This document shows positions 37,209 to 48,416 of a stretch of DNA of 64,000 bases, piece after piece. The translations under genes were made by a program, and so were the position numbers. The stretch spans positions 868,001-932,000 of the forward strand of contig WTXI01000002.1 of assembly GCA_022376515.1 (NCBI GenBank), in the 5' to 3' direction. Below the pieces are notes generated by a model, which saw only the letters and a list, made by a program, of their open reading frames with translations, made no database searches and was not told the origin of the DNA. How positions within the stretch are numbered: the first letter of the stretch is position 1; every line of letters begins with the position of its first letter. The DNA is from Lactifluus volemus. Taxonomy: Eukaryota > Basidiomycota > Agaricomycetes > Russulales > Russulaceae.

Positions 37209-40200
37209 TTATTCAGAAATGCTGTTATCATGTATTGTAGCCCAATTTAGTCCATGCACAAACCTCGAGAAATTAAGCCGGGTCTCATGGTTGCCTCCAA
37301 CCCAGACGGTGCTAGGCCTATGAAGACATGGCCGGTGAAGCGCAGGAATCCATAAAAGAAGCTCTCCGTCGTTCCCACATACCCAACCGTCCGTAGAAAT
37401 CTCGGATTGGTTCGTAAAATGGATGTTTTCAATCTCTTCTGTTGCACCTTCTGTTATGACCTTCTCCATGCGAATTACGCCATCTGCCGAGCCTGAGACA
37501 GTGTGCTGCCCGTCGGGAGAGAACGCAACACAGATGACCGAAGCGGTATGTCCGGTAAATGGGCCTTCTACGATTTCTCCTGTTGCGGCATCCAAGATGC
37601 GAATTGTGCGATCCCTGGAGGTTAATGCGATGCGCTGCCCATCTGGTGAGAACGCAACTGAGTTGACCGAACACATATTTCCAGGAAATGAGCACGCTAT
37701 GACCTCTCCTGTTGCAGCGTCCCATACGATGATCATGTCATCCCATGAGGCCGATGCGATGCGTCGCCCATCAGGCGAGAATGCAACAGCATTGACCGGG
37801 TCGGTGTGTCCAGTAAATGGGTTCGCTGCGACATTTCCTGTTGCGGCATCCCACACGCAAACCGTACCATCCCACGAAGCTGATGCGATGCGCTGTCCGT
37901 CTGGCGAGAATGCAACAGAGTTGACATTGTTGGTGTGTCCAGCAAATGGGCCCGCTACGATTTCTCCTGTTGCGGCATCCAACACGCGAATCGTGTAATC
38001 GTAGTATGAGGCTGATGCGATGCGGTGTCCATCAGGCGAGAATGCGAGATTGCTGAACGAATTTGTGTGTTCAACAGATGGGCTCGCTACGATTTCTCCT
38101 GTTGCGGCATCCCATACGCAGATCCTGTTATCCCACAAAGCCGATGCGATGCGCTGTCCGTCAGGCGACAATACAACAGGGCAGCCGAACCCGCCGTGTT
38201 CACTAAATAAGCCCGCTAATACTTGTCCTGTTGCTGCATCCCACACGCAAATCGTGTGATCAGATGAGGCCGATACAATGCGCTGCCCGTCCGCGCAGAA
38301 TGTAAGAGATCTGACCGAAGTGGCATGCCCGGTAAGCGAGCCCTCTACGACTTCTCCTGTTGTAGCATCCCACACGCGGACAGTGTGATCGCTTGAGGCC
38401 GATGCGATGCGCTGCCCGTCAGGCGAGAACACAACAGAATTGACCGAACTAGTGTGCCCCGGAATGGGCCCGCTACGACTTCTCCTGTTGCAACATCCCA
38501 TAAGCACATCGTGTAATCAGCCATGCCTGATGCAATGCGCTGTCCATCCGGTGAGAATGCAACAGAGTGGACCGGATCGGTGTGTTCAATAAATGAAACG
38601 ACATCTCCTGTTGCGATATCCCACACGCAAATCGTGTGATCATGCGAGCTTGATGCGATGTGCTGCCCATTAGGCGAGAATGCAACAGAGTTGACCGATT
38701 CGATGTGTCCACCAGTAAATGGGCCCGCAACTTCTTCTCCTGTTGCCGCATCCCACACGCGAATTGTGTGATCGTCCGAGTCCGATGCGATGCGCTGTCC
38801 GTCTGGCGAGAATGCAACACAGTGGACAAATTTAAAGGTGTCTCCAGCAAATGGGCCAGCTACGATTTCTCCTGTTGCGGCATCCCACACGCGAATCGTG
38901 TTATCGTATGAGGCTGATGCGATACGCTGTCCATCAGGCGAGAATGCAACAGAGCTGACCCATTGGTGTGTCCAGTAAATGGGCCCACCACATTTTCTCC
39001 TGTTGCGACATCCCACACGAAAATATTGTCATACCCGATGAGGATGCGATGCGCTGTCCGTCAGGCGAGAATGCCATACACTTGACCGATTCAGTGGGTG
39101 CAGTAACTGGGCCCCCAACTTCTTCTCCTGTTGCGGCATCCCACACGCGAATTGTTTATCATACGAGGCCGATGCGATGCGCTGCCCGTCCGGTGAGAAC
39201 GCAACGGCCACGACGGGGCCACCACGTGCATCAATCGTCATTTCGAGAGCTGGCCAATGAGGCAACTGCCCACATTCTAGGGACAACGTGCGAGGAAATT
39301 GGCGAGAATATTGATTGAGGACGAGGGAAGAGTTTGGCGCGAAAGGGAGTGCAGAGATATAGATATGCGGGGCGCTCCTTGCCACCGCCATACCGAAGTA
39401 CCTCACAAACGCGGACCCATCATGAACCAATGCCAACAGATTCTTCACCTCCGGTTGCGAACGCTATTGCAATTTGACATAAAAGTCACTAGATGTCATA
39501 TTGAGTCGTGGGCGTACGTACCTCCTGTTGCAGCCATTTCAACAGAGATGACAATGCTCGTAAAGCGAGGCGCACTGTACTCGTCAGGCTGAGCACTTCC
39601 AGCCAAAATAGAAACTTTGTCTCGAAGAACGATTCAAGTTTTGCGAAGAGGTCGTCGTTGAAAGCAACATGGTCTAAATGATCGCCCCAGAAAATGGAAG
39701 AATACGATAGAGCAGGTGGAATATGTTTGTGATTCGAGAGTGAAGGTCTGGGACATCGCTGTTCGCAAGATATGATGACTCGAGTTTGCAGATGTTGAAT
39801 TTGAGGTCATCAAGCATTAACCCAACGCAGGAATGCGCCAATGATGGTGGGCATCCTCAAGATCAACATAAAACAAATTGCTCGTCTTGCTGGTCAAAAA
39901 GTCACGGAATGAGGTATGGAGAGGAATGATGGGACGGGTTTGATCAGATGAAGTGACGTTACTCAGCAACGAGCCGAGGTGGCGGAGAATGTCAAGAACA
40001 AGAACCGGATCGGAATCCTCGGGGTCATCACAGGGTGCATGCTGTCGCAGAGAGATCATGGTTCGATGGAGAGGGGCTCGATGGCAGCCAAAAGCTGTCC
40101 CATGATGGACCGAAATAGCGTCTGTGCTTCATCCGTCTTGAAGTACTCTCCGAGAACTTCTTCGTACAAGTTATCCAATAGACCCTCTCCATTGCGACCT

Positions 40201-42060
40201 CGAGAGTGTCCTAACAGCCGCTGTACGCGCTTTCTCATGGTAAGGCCGATACTAGCAGGGCTATTTATGAAGCCGCAGGCAACGGTTGCCCACTGAAACA
40301 AGCCCTCTGAGGCCTTCGCTAGTTCGACACCATGGGCCTCAAACACGTCCGGAGGGAGCTCCTTCTGAAGGTACATGCCAATATCTTGCTCTGTCTTGGA
40401 AGCCAGTTTGGCATCATCCATGTAGAGGATGTCGATAGACGACGCTTTGGAGAACGCAGGTTCGATACCATCCTCTGGCCTTGAGGTAACGAGTACATGA
40501 AATTCGGAAGGGAGTTCCACGAGGCATTGAGCAAGAAATGTGTGTAATCCGGATTTACCAATTGCATCCCCACTCTCATCCAATGCATCAATAATGATAA
40601 GAATTGGACCAGAAAGTGGTAGGTTCCTGAGTGGTTCAAGAAGGAGGCGTTCAAAAAGCGCACGGTAGTCTCGGCTACCACGAAGAGACGAATTGTCCCT
40701 AACGACCGTCCCGAGTGCTCGTTTGAATCCTCGATGGCGATCAGAGAGATCCCGCGCGAGTGTCGTGAAGAGTTGGTAAGCATCAGCTTTCGAGCCCTCC
40801 TTCCGCAGGAAGGTAAAGTAAGAGCCGAGACACTTGTCGTCGAAGTGCCGTGCGACTTCATGTGCAATCGAAGACTTTCCCGTGCCCGCCTGGCCAAGAA
40901 GAACAAGCCCACGTTTAGAATTTGGATTCTCGGCCCACTTGAAAATATAATCCAAGAAATCTTTGCGTGTGCCCGGAAGACAGCGCTTCTCATCGCCAAA
41001 TCGCCAGCCTCCCTTATGAGGCAATTCTCGAATTTTCGCGTCCAATTCTGTGTCCCTCATTAGACTGACGACCTGACGATCTCATGAATTACTCACCGGC
41101 TTCTAGCACAGCAACCTCGGTGATGATAGCAGCACGGGCAAGGAAATCGTCTCGCAGTCGGAAGAGTTTGGTGCGGAACTGCTCGATTTTTCCATCAACT
41201 TCTCCGACAATATTCTTCAAGGTACGCTTTGCTGCAAATTATATACTTATTTTGAATGATTAACGAAAGAGGTCAAAATGACGTACCGACGTGCACATCC
41301 TTCGCATATGACATGATAAATTTGGCACATTCTGAGACACAGTCGAGCATCTCATCCAGTATTTTTGCCTGGTAGACGCTGGCTGCATGTTCTTCAAAGC
41401 TTCCGCCTCTTTTGCAATTTCAAATGAATCTCGTATCGCCTCGAGTAGCGTTCGGACATTGTCATCACGCTGAAATTGATGTTGCAAAGTCTGGCAACGA
41501 GGTGGAAACAGAGTCAATGTTCCATTTCCTCCAACAAGACAAGGAGACGCACCTCGGGAATCTTCGAGAGCAGTTCCCATGCTGACTTTGCTTTTGGGAA
41601 CAGCTAAGGAGCAGAAATTAGCGAAAGGCAGACAAAACCGATCTGAGGCATACATTCACGATTGGGCTGACAAGATCCATCACTTGCTTGACAACGTCAA
41701 CGGCACTGCTCCATGTTTTAATCATATCCATAGCTTCCTCAGCGGAATAGAGAGTACGGGACATCTCCGCTTGGCTGTCCGCTACTGGTTCCACAGAAGT
41801 ACTGACCTCAATGCGGAGGTCCCCTGTCTGGGATGAAGGAGATAGAGATGCGGTAGCTGCGGTGGGTTGTATGGACTCATTGGTGTTGGATTGGACAATA
41901 GGACGTGCGGCACTTCCTTCAGCAACAGGGTCATCAAGGCTGACAGTGGTAGGATTCGGGGTGCTGACTGGCGCAGTTGGGAGGAACTCGCGTTTGCTGA
42001 CACGGAGATCGTTAGGAAGAGTGTGGTCGGCTCCGTTGCATGTGTAGCACGTCCATCAGC
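37209..42060 (-). pseudogene. NLR-like STAND protein: helical N-terminus, NACHT, about 14 WD40 repeats (frameshifted)
   Basis: Fungal NOD-like receptors are signal-transducing ATPases tied to non-self recognition. N-terminal helical part: SRTLYSAEEAMDMIKTWSSA, VVKQVMDLVSPIVN, then LFPKAKSAWELLSKIPE, and AKILDEMLDCVSECAKFIMS after a shift. NACHT core (41060-40060): Walker A GLVLLGQAGTGKSSIAHEVA, Walker B PILIIIDALDESGD, and HVLVTSRPEDGIEPAF. Winged-helix region: IIPLHTSFRDFLTSK, then FWGDHLDHVAF. About 14 WD40 repeats with SVAFSPDGQRIASAS and VWDAATGE follow, ending at 37209. Single missing bases break the frame near 41360, 40062, 39838, 39717, 39165, 39043, 38963 and 38466. As written it cannot encode one protein: either a decaying gene or assembly dropouts. 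The repeats are highly alike. Confidence 0.88.
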
Positions 42061-42764
42061 ACTTCTCAAAATAACATCAAATCCTACATGTAGGATTCTC
42101 AACCAGGCGTCGAAGTAACAATGTTAAGAAATTGACGAACCGCGTTGGGGTACACAAGCTATCTCCTGCCTCCCGACGAGGATGTCCTTCTCGTGGTCTT
42201 TTCCGCATAAAGCGATACGGTGATTCGGGAGAGTGGTTTTACAGCACTGGAGAAAAACTTAGTTGTACATAGGAATAGGAACACGAGATTTCGCACAATG
42301 CGTCTACGTTCTCGTTCCATTCCACATGCTGTGCCTCACTCCGCACAGATCGTGTCCGCCACGTTCTCTCCCCGTAGGTTACGGTAGCGTAAAACAGTCT
42401 TTCCTTCCCAAGGAGGGTCTTGAAACGGGGAAGGTTGTGCGCTTGAAGGACTGGTAGGATTTAGTACTTATCAGAGCAGGATCATAAAGATACGTACCAG
42501 TTACCTGAAGCAAGGTCGGTCGTCTTGGCCGACCTGAGCACTACTCATGAATTGCATTCAGGACTGTTGAGGACTTGGTCTGTGGCAACAGTTACAGCGA
42601 GGGATATCGAAAGTGGGACCATAGCTCCGCAGTCCGCGTTTTGCCGGGAACCTTGAATAACGACAGCTAAGTTAGTATTTCAGAAGTCAGTGGTAATCAA
42701 CTAAGTTACCAGACTAATCAGTTCTGATGCCCAACGTTCGATAACTTTCGATAGACATTTTAAC
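42061..42764. other. Divergent intergenic region between the NLR-like gene and the PD-(D/E)XK gene
   Basis: About 700 bases. One short plus frame (42263-42457) without recognisable family. Presumed promoters of both neighbours. Confidence 0.4.
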
Positions 42765-43258
42765 ATGCCCTTCGACATCGTCACGCGTACGGTTCTAGAG
42801 TACTATACCACAAACCATCCTGCCACTGAATACGTATGGTATGGGCCGTGGAATAACCCTTTCCCCTCTGCCCAAGGCTACATAGTCACTCCGCAACGTC
42901 GCCTTCCTGACGATCCTGAAAGTCACATTCCCGACTTCATCATCGAGGTCGTGAAGATGTCTACAGCCCACTCACCTTTCGGTCTGTCCTTATCGTCGAA
43001 ATCAAAAATTCCCAGCATTGGGAGTATGGAATTACAGCTCTTCAACGCCAGCTCAATCGACAAACTGACGCTGCTTTTGCCGGCACCGCACACTCGAAGG
43101 TCTACTGGATCGGAACAATTGGACCACATTGGAGGTACGGCGAGAAGGAGGACGACGGACCAGATGTTCGGCCCCTCATTGATTGGCATCATACCACTCA
43201 TGACCAAGCCTCGTTTGACGACCTCCAAACACTGGCGCGTCTTGTCGCTGCTCTTTAG
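42765..43258 (+). pseudogene. PD-(D/E)XK nuclease-like small protein (one frameshift)
   Basis: Start ATG 42765, stop TAG 43256-43258, about 164 residues when the frame change at about 42969 is allowed for. Order: YVWYGPWNNPFPSAQGYIVT, PQRRLPDDPESHIPDFIIEV, then in the second frame FRSVLIVEIKNSQHWEYGIT, ALQRQLNRQTDAAFAGTAHS, KVYWIGTIGPHWRYGEKEDD and a C-terminal helix. The IPDF ... IVEIKN pair followed by a Gln-containing helix fits the PD-(D/E)XK nuclease fold (Asp, then Glu-x-Lys). I recall this as a common multicopy hypothetical family in mushrooms. One base is missing in ACAGCCCACTC. Divergent from the NLR-like gene. Nuclease activity is inference. Confidence 0.6.
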
Positions 43259-43929
43259 CCGTCCTTGATTCAATGTTCATGTTCACCCATGCTGTGCCGT
43301 GGTACAGGCGATCCATGTGTTGTCGTGGTGCGGCCCCCAGTGAGGGGAACTACATGGGTGCTATGAGAATTGGGTTGCTGCACGAAGAGGGGTGAAGATG
43401 AGGCAAACCGTAATGTGTGTTCGCGGTTCAGAACACCAGACTTGATCGAGCTAACAAGTTGTGTAGTAACGTAATGATTCACTGTAAAATGTGTTTGGTG
43501 TACCTTTGGTGTAGTAATTGTCTACTGTAGGTTTATTTGGGTCAGATTTTAGTCCAGTTTCCACCGTGTCCGTTTACGACCGAGCAAATAATTCATCAAC
43601 ATTGATGGTCTGGAAAGGCGTCGGGCTGAACAAAAAGATTCCATACTTCCTATCCCTAATCCACAATTGTCAAGAAGACAGAGTCGTCCTCGGTACCCAC
43701 CAGGACAACTCCGTCGGGCACGACTTACGGGGGACAAGGACAGAAAATGGAAATCGACAGGTCCAAGGCGGAAGGACGTTGCTTTAAATGTGACACCTCA
43801 GTAGGGACTGCCCTCAAAAGGGAAGTTCGGGGGTACGTGAACACCCGCATCCCCCCCTGGCAATAAAAGGCCGCAATTCTAAACCCAACAAAACAAAAAG
43901 CAACGTAAAACGCAAAAACGAAAGGACGA
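43259..43929. other. Degenerate sequence before the retroelement fragment
   Basis: Weak remnants only; possibly the decayed upstream part of the retrotransposon (plus-strand frame 43518-43787 has no clear match). Confidence 0.3.
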
Positions 43930-44270
43930 CGTGGCAAGATTGGATCTACGTCCGATACGTCCGAAAGACAAGTCCTTCGAGCCGACATTATTAAAGAACA
44001 TCACGACAGTATCGCCGCCGGACATCCCGGCCGATACAAAACCCACGAATTAATATTCCGAGATTATTGGTGGCCTTACATCCGAACGGATATACGAAAG
44101 TATATTGATGGTTGCGAAACCTGCCAATGCCACCGAGAAAAACCCCAGGCTCCCCTCCAACCAAACGAAGTCCCTTCCTACCCCTGGGAACACATATCGA
44201 TCGACATCATCGGCGAACTCCCTGAATCACAAGGGTACAACGCGATTCTGGTTATCGTCATGTGGGTGGG
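43930..44270 (+). mobile_element. Ty3/gypsy retrotransposon integrase fragment
   Basis: Reading on the plus strand: ADIIKEHHDSIAAGHPGRYK, THELIFRDYWWPYIRTDIRK and YIDGCETCQCHREKPQAPLQ form the H-H-C-C zinc-binding domain of a gypsy integrase. It is followed by YPWEHISIDIIGELPESQGY and NAILVIV, the start of the catalytic core with its first Asp. After about 44270 similarity stops. No long terminal repeats or reverse transcriptase found nearby, so this is a truncated relic. Confidence 0.8.
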
Positions 44271-45044
44271 CGTGCTATGCAAATTAGGGAACGTCCCTTC
44301 CATAATAAGAGTACAACACCCACGCGGGCCACGCCTCGAAGCTACACATACCAGTATGAGATATGAGATCCAAGGAGAGGGCGACAACCATCATGAGGTA
44401 AGCCGGCTGGCATCATGAATATTGCCCTGTCTTCCGTAGCAATCGCTTTGCACTATACTGTGGTGGCTGGCAGCATGCTTTTGTACTGATACCCGTGCCA
44501 CGATGCGTTGCGAAGAGTGTGCTTTTGTGGATGATACCTATGCGTCACAAGCTAATCAATATTGATCGGATTCCATGGTAACATAATGAGCGGCTGGTTG
44601 TTGGTCTGGCTACGTGGCCTGCGCTGTTACGCCCGTTATGCCAGGGAAAATATGTCACAGAAATGACTGCGTACGCCACTGGGGCCTAAACTTTAAACAG
44701 TCACGTGGTGAAGTGAAGGGGTCGTAACGTGGTTCGACATGTCGGAAACTAGGATTCAAGACAGATGGCAAGGCTAAAAACGTGCGTCATAAAATGTACA
44801 GGCGGATCAAATCTTGCAGACAAAGACCCGGTTTAAAACCGTTCTGGTCGGAATGTAGAGACCGAAACGTAATGATGGAAGCTAACTAAAGAGAGTGACC
44901 ACGTGAGGGGATGAGATGAAGTGATGCTGTCAAACGAATTGACCACGTTGGATGGCGTTTTGTTCCCGATCCCGCTAACTTATTATAACCATCATCATTA
45001 TCCCATACTTTATTTCCCTCTTCTCGTCCCTCGTTTCACCCGCC
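44271..45044. other. Gene-free stretch upstream of the ManC-like gene
   Basis: No supported gene. The last 120 bases become pyrimidine-rich (TTCCCTCTTCTCGTCCCTCG) and likely contain the promoter and leader of the following gene. Confidence 0.45.
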
Positions 45045-46779
45045 ATGTCCTTCCCTCGTCATCTATTTTCGCCTCCGACTCCTCAGGCGGTGTCCAGCCC
45101 CAATACCTCTAATGTGGAGGCTATGTTCGGTCAGATTATGGAAGTAGTCCTCAAGTCTGTCAGTCCTACCAGCCCTTGAACTGGTTCACGACCTTATAAA
45201 CCCGTCTACAGCGTGCAGAGATTGCCGAGCTTCGTCAAGAATGTACCGAGTTACGCCAAGCTAACCTCAGTCTCGAACGCCAGGTTAGGGAAGGTATCAT
45301 TACGGTCTGTGTTTTTTCTCCCAAATCATCCCGACACAAAATCTAACTAGCTGGGGCTGGCAGCAACTGCGAAGCCCTCACCACGGGACCCAAACTCCTG
45401 GGTTCACCACCCCAGCGCCGAGCTCTCCGCAGCTTCGCGCAAAGTCCCCGTTCCTTAATTCGCACAGCATCCCCTCCCTTGCCCCCCTACCATCTGTACA
45501 CGTAGCGTCACCACTCGGCGACAACTACGTGACCTCCTATCCTTTCGGTCCTGTTCGTGAAATCCCTGGCTTTTATGTTGTCATCCCTGCCGGAGGCGCT
45601 GGTACTCGCCTATGGCCCCTTTCACGGGAGAACCACCCCAAGTTCCTTCTCGATGTGACCCTTCAAGGCCGTAGCCTGATCCAAGCAACCTGGGACCGTT
45701 TGTTGCCACTCTGCGGCGCAGATCGTCTCGCGGTCGTTGCAGGGCCTGCTCACGTCAAGAGTATCCACGAACAGCTCCCTGATTTATTGCCCGACAACCT
45801 CTTCTGTGAACCAGGGCCGAAAGATTCGATGGCCGCAATTGGACTCGCTGCCGCAATTCTTGCACAGCGTGACCCCGATGCCGTCATCGGCTCGTTTGCG
45901 GCTGACCACATGATCTCAGGTAATGACGCATTCCTTAGCGCGGTTTATGAAGCTGTCCAGGTCGCCCACAAAGGCTACCTCGTCACCATTGGCATTGCTC
46001 CCTCTCACCCGTCAACCGGTTTCGGTTATGTGCGGCTCGGCGAGAAGCTTGGCATTCCCGAAGCACCAGATGCTCGCCTTGTTTCGAGCTTCAAAGAAAA
46101 GCCCGACGCACGTACGGCCGCTGCATACATCGCTTCTGGTTCTTATCGCTGGAATGCGGGCATGTTCGTCACAAAGGCCTCCTTTTTGCTGGACCTGCTC
46201 AAAGAGTATAAACCCGATCTCGAGGAAGCTCTGAGGAGAGTGGCCGCCGTTTGGGATGACGACACCCAGCGCAGCAAGGTACTTGAGGAAGTTTGGCCCA
46301 GCCTCGAGAAGATCGCTATCGATCACGCTGTTGCAGAGCCAGCAGCGTTGGAGGGTCGTGTCGCGGTTGTTCCGGCGACATTTGGTACGTGCTTGAATGC
46401 TTCCATTACAGTACATCCCTCATACCGATCGGGGGTGGCGCCACAGGTTGGGATGACGTCGGTGACTTCTCGTCAATTGCCGAACTCTTGCCTGCAGAAG
46501 CGAACCAACCTCGTATTCTTGGCGATAGCGGCCTTGGTATGTTCACCACTTTGTTCCCGTACTATCTTCCATTCACGGGATCGCACAGTTCTAACAGAGC
46601 AAGTCGCCGGTGGTATCGTTGTCCCTGGCTCCGGCCGTCTCGTAGCGTGCTTGGGTGTGGACGACCTCGTCATTGTCGACATGCCCGACACTCTACTGGT
46701 TACTACGCGTGCCCGTTCACAGGAGGTGAAAAGGCTCGTTAAGAAAGCCAAGGAAGCTGGTTGGCGCAGATTGCTATGA
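45045..46779 (+). CDS. Bacterial-type mannose-1-phosphate guanylyltransferase (GDP-mannose pyrophosphorylase, ManC/COG0836)
   Basis: Makes GDP-mannose from GTP and mannose-1-phosphate. Five exons join in frame: 45045-45158, 45212-45283, 45364-46384, 46447-46536, 46598-46779 (492 residues). An N-terminal extension of about 100 residues (coiled coil RAEIAELRQECTELRQANLS, then a Pro/Ser linker) precedes the enzyme. Signature IPAGGAGTRLWPLSRENHPK, then DSMAAIGLAAAIL, GSFAADHMISG, IGIAPSHPSTGFGYVRLGE, SFKEKPDA, YRWNAGMFV, EKIAIDHAVAEPA, TFGWDDVGDFSSIAELLP and VVPGSGRLVACLGVDDLVIV. These resemble actinobacterial ManC proteins lacking a C-terminal cupin domain, and differ from the usual fungal PSA1/MPG1 enzyme with its left-handed beta helix. 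Introns and the extension show it is a settled fungal gene. Horizontal acquisition is inference. Confidence 0.85.
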
Positions 46780-47082
46780 CCTATCCGTTTCTTGATTCTC
46801 TCTTTCCCGGTAATACATATTTATTTCAGGTCCATTTGTGTTGGTTTTCCGATTACCCGAATACTCTATGTCGTGGGCGTCTGACTTGGTTTTCTTGCCA
46901 TGGACTATGACGTTGAACTGAATCGACGTACAGTAGTTGTTACCCCCGGATTGTATAGCCTACTAGGACGCGTCGTTACAAAACCTTATTGGGGATAATA
47001 ACTAGTTGCGATGTACCGCAGTCAATAAACATGTGCTACGGAAGCGATACTTCCGCTCCATTACTTTGTTGTCCATCACTAC
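46780..47082. other. Intergenic region between ManC-like gene and enoyl-CoA hydratase
   Basis: 303 bases between two plus-strand genes. Nothing recognised beyond the expected terminator and promoter functions. Confidence 0.4.
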
Positions 47083-48416
47083 ATGATGTCTTTCGGTGTT
47101 CTTCGCAAAGTCGCTCCCCGTACTGCGTTCATTTCACCGCACAGGTTCACCCTCCATCTATTCGTTTCCTGTCTGCCTTCAACGCACATACGAAAACATA
47201 CTTACATCATGCCCCGAGCCAGGTGTCGCTCTCGTGACGCTCAACCGCCCAAAGGCGCTCAACGCACTCAACACCGCGCTCTTCAACGAACTGAACGAGG
47301 CTCTGCGCTACATCGATGCGGACAAGGCGATCGCGCCATAGTCATCACGGGCTCTGAGAAAGCCTTTGCCGGTGCGTGTGTCTCTCCGAGTATGATCTGT
47401 TTTTTTGAAGCGACGCTGACATGAAATTGTGGGGCGGGCGGGTGATGATCGATCAGCTGGTGCTGATATCAAGGAGATGAAAGACAAGTCGTGTGAGTAA
47501 TAAAACTGTTCCGGGTGGTCGTTCATCATTTCCCCGGGGGGGTTGTATGATCACGCGTTGACCACCCACCGCCTGCGCGCCTGGTTCCCCAGTTTCGGAC
47601 GTGTACCAGAACAAGTTCTTAGAGAGCTGGCAAGATATCACCAAAATCCGCAAACCAATCATCGCCGCCGTCAGTGGCTATGCGGTAAGATTTTTTCAAA
47701 ATCAAAATCCCCCCCCTCCCCCCCACTGCTGCTGCTGCTACTGTCCTTCCCTTTTTACTCATCATCTATCTTCCCAAAAACTTCACCAACTCGCACTCTC
47801 TCACACACACGCATACCTAAATCACAGCTCGGCGGCGGCTGCGAGCTAGCGCTGATGGCCGATATTCTCCTCGCCTCTCCGAGCGCCAAATTCGGCCAGC
47901 CCGAGGTCAACATTGGGACGATCACGGGTGGCGGGGGCTCTCAGCGGCTGGCGCGGGCGGTGGGCAAGTCTCGCGCGATGGAGCTTACGCTCACGGGGCG
48001 CATGTGGAACGCGCAGGAGGCGGTCGCGTGGGGCATGGCGAGTCGCGTCGTCGGTGAGGGTGAAGGCGCCGTCGTGCGTGAGGCGATCGAACTTGCGGTG
48101 GAGATCGCGGCGAAGAGTCAAGTTGCGGTGCAGGCACAAAAGGAAGCCGTCAATGCCGGTGAGTCGTGTCGCTCTTGGTGGTCGCGTGTTTGGGATTGAT
48201 GGACACGGGTGGGGTTTTTAGCGTTCGAGCAGGGCTTGTCGGAGGGACTGAGAACTGAACGTCGGTTGTTCCATATGACGTTTGCGACGGCGGATCAAAA
48301 GGAGGGTGAGTTGAACGTCCCGATTGTAACCGGTGTTTCTTGATATTTCCTGATGCTCGCGAGTAGGCATGGCGGCTTTTGCAGAGAAGAGAAAGCCAGA
48401 GTTTACCAACTCGTAA
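47083..48416 (+). CDS. Mitochondrial enoyl-CoA hydratase (short chain)
   Basis: Hydrates 2-enoyl-CoA in beta-oxidation and branched-chain amino-acid breakdown. Start ATG 47083 (second Met 47086): MSFGVLRKVAPRTAFISPHR, a plausible mitochondrial presequence. Then TYENILTSCPEPGVALVTLN, RPKALNALNTALFNELNEAL, IVITGSEKAFA^AGADIKEMKDKS (oxyanion loop), YQNKFLESWQDITKIRKPII, AAVSGYA^LGGGCELALMAD and GQPEVNIGTITGGGGSQRLA. The two catalytic Glu residues are in GGGCE and GQPE. C-terminus: FEQGLSEGLRTERRLFHMTF, ATADQKEGMAAFAEKRKPEF, TNS-TAA 48414-48416. One base is missing near 47331 (KAI to RAIVITG), and the presequence joins the body through a frame change, so an intron or error lies at 47140-47180. 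Everything downstream is clean. Confidence 0.88.

Noticed and set aside
37423..38978. Plus-strand frames with repeated MRCPSGENATEL blocks, looking like a repeat protein
   Set aside because: Exact antisense of the WD40 repeats; the periodicity is inherited from the minus-strand gene.
37081..42060. CRISPR-like regular spacing of repeats
   Set aside because: The roughly 126-base periodicity is protein-level WD40 repetition in a eukaryotic gene.
43259..44900. Complete LTR retrotransposon
   Set aside because: Only the integrase zinc-binding domain and the start of the core are readable; no LTR pair, reverse transcriptase or RNase H found.
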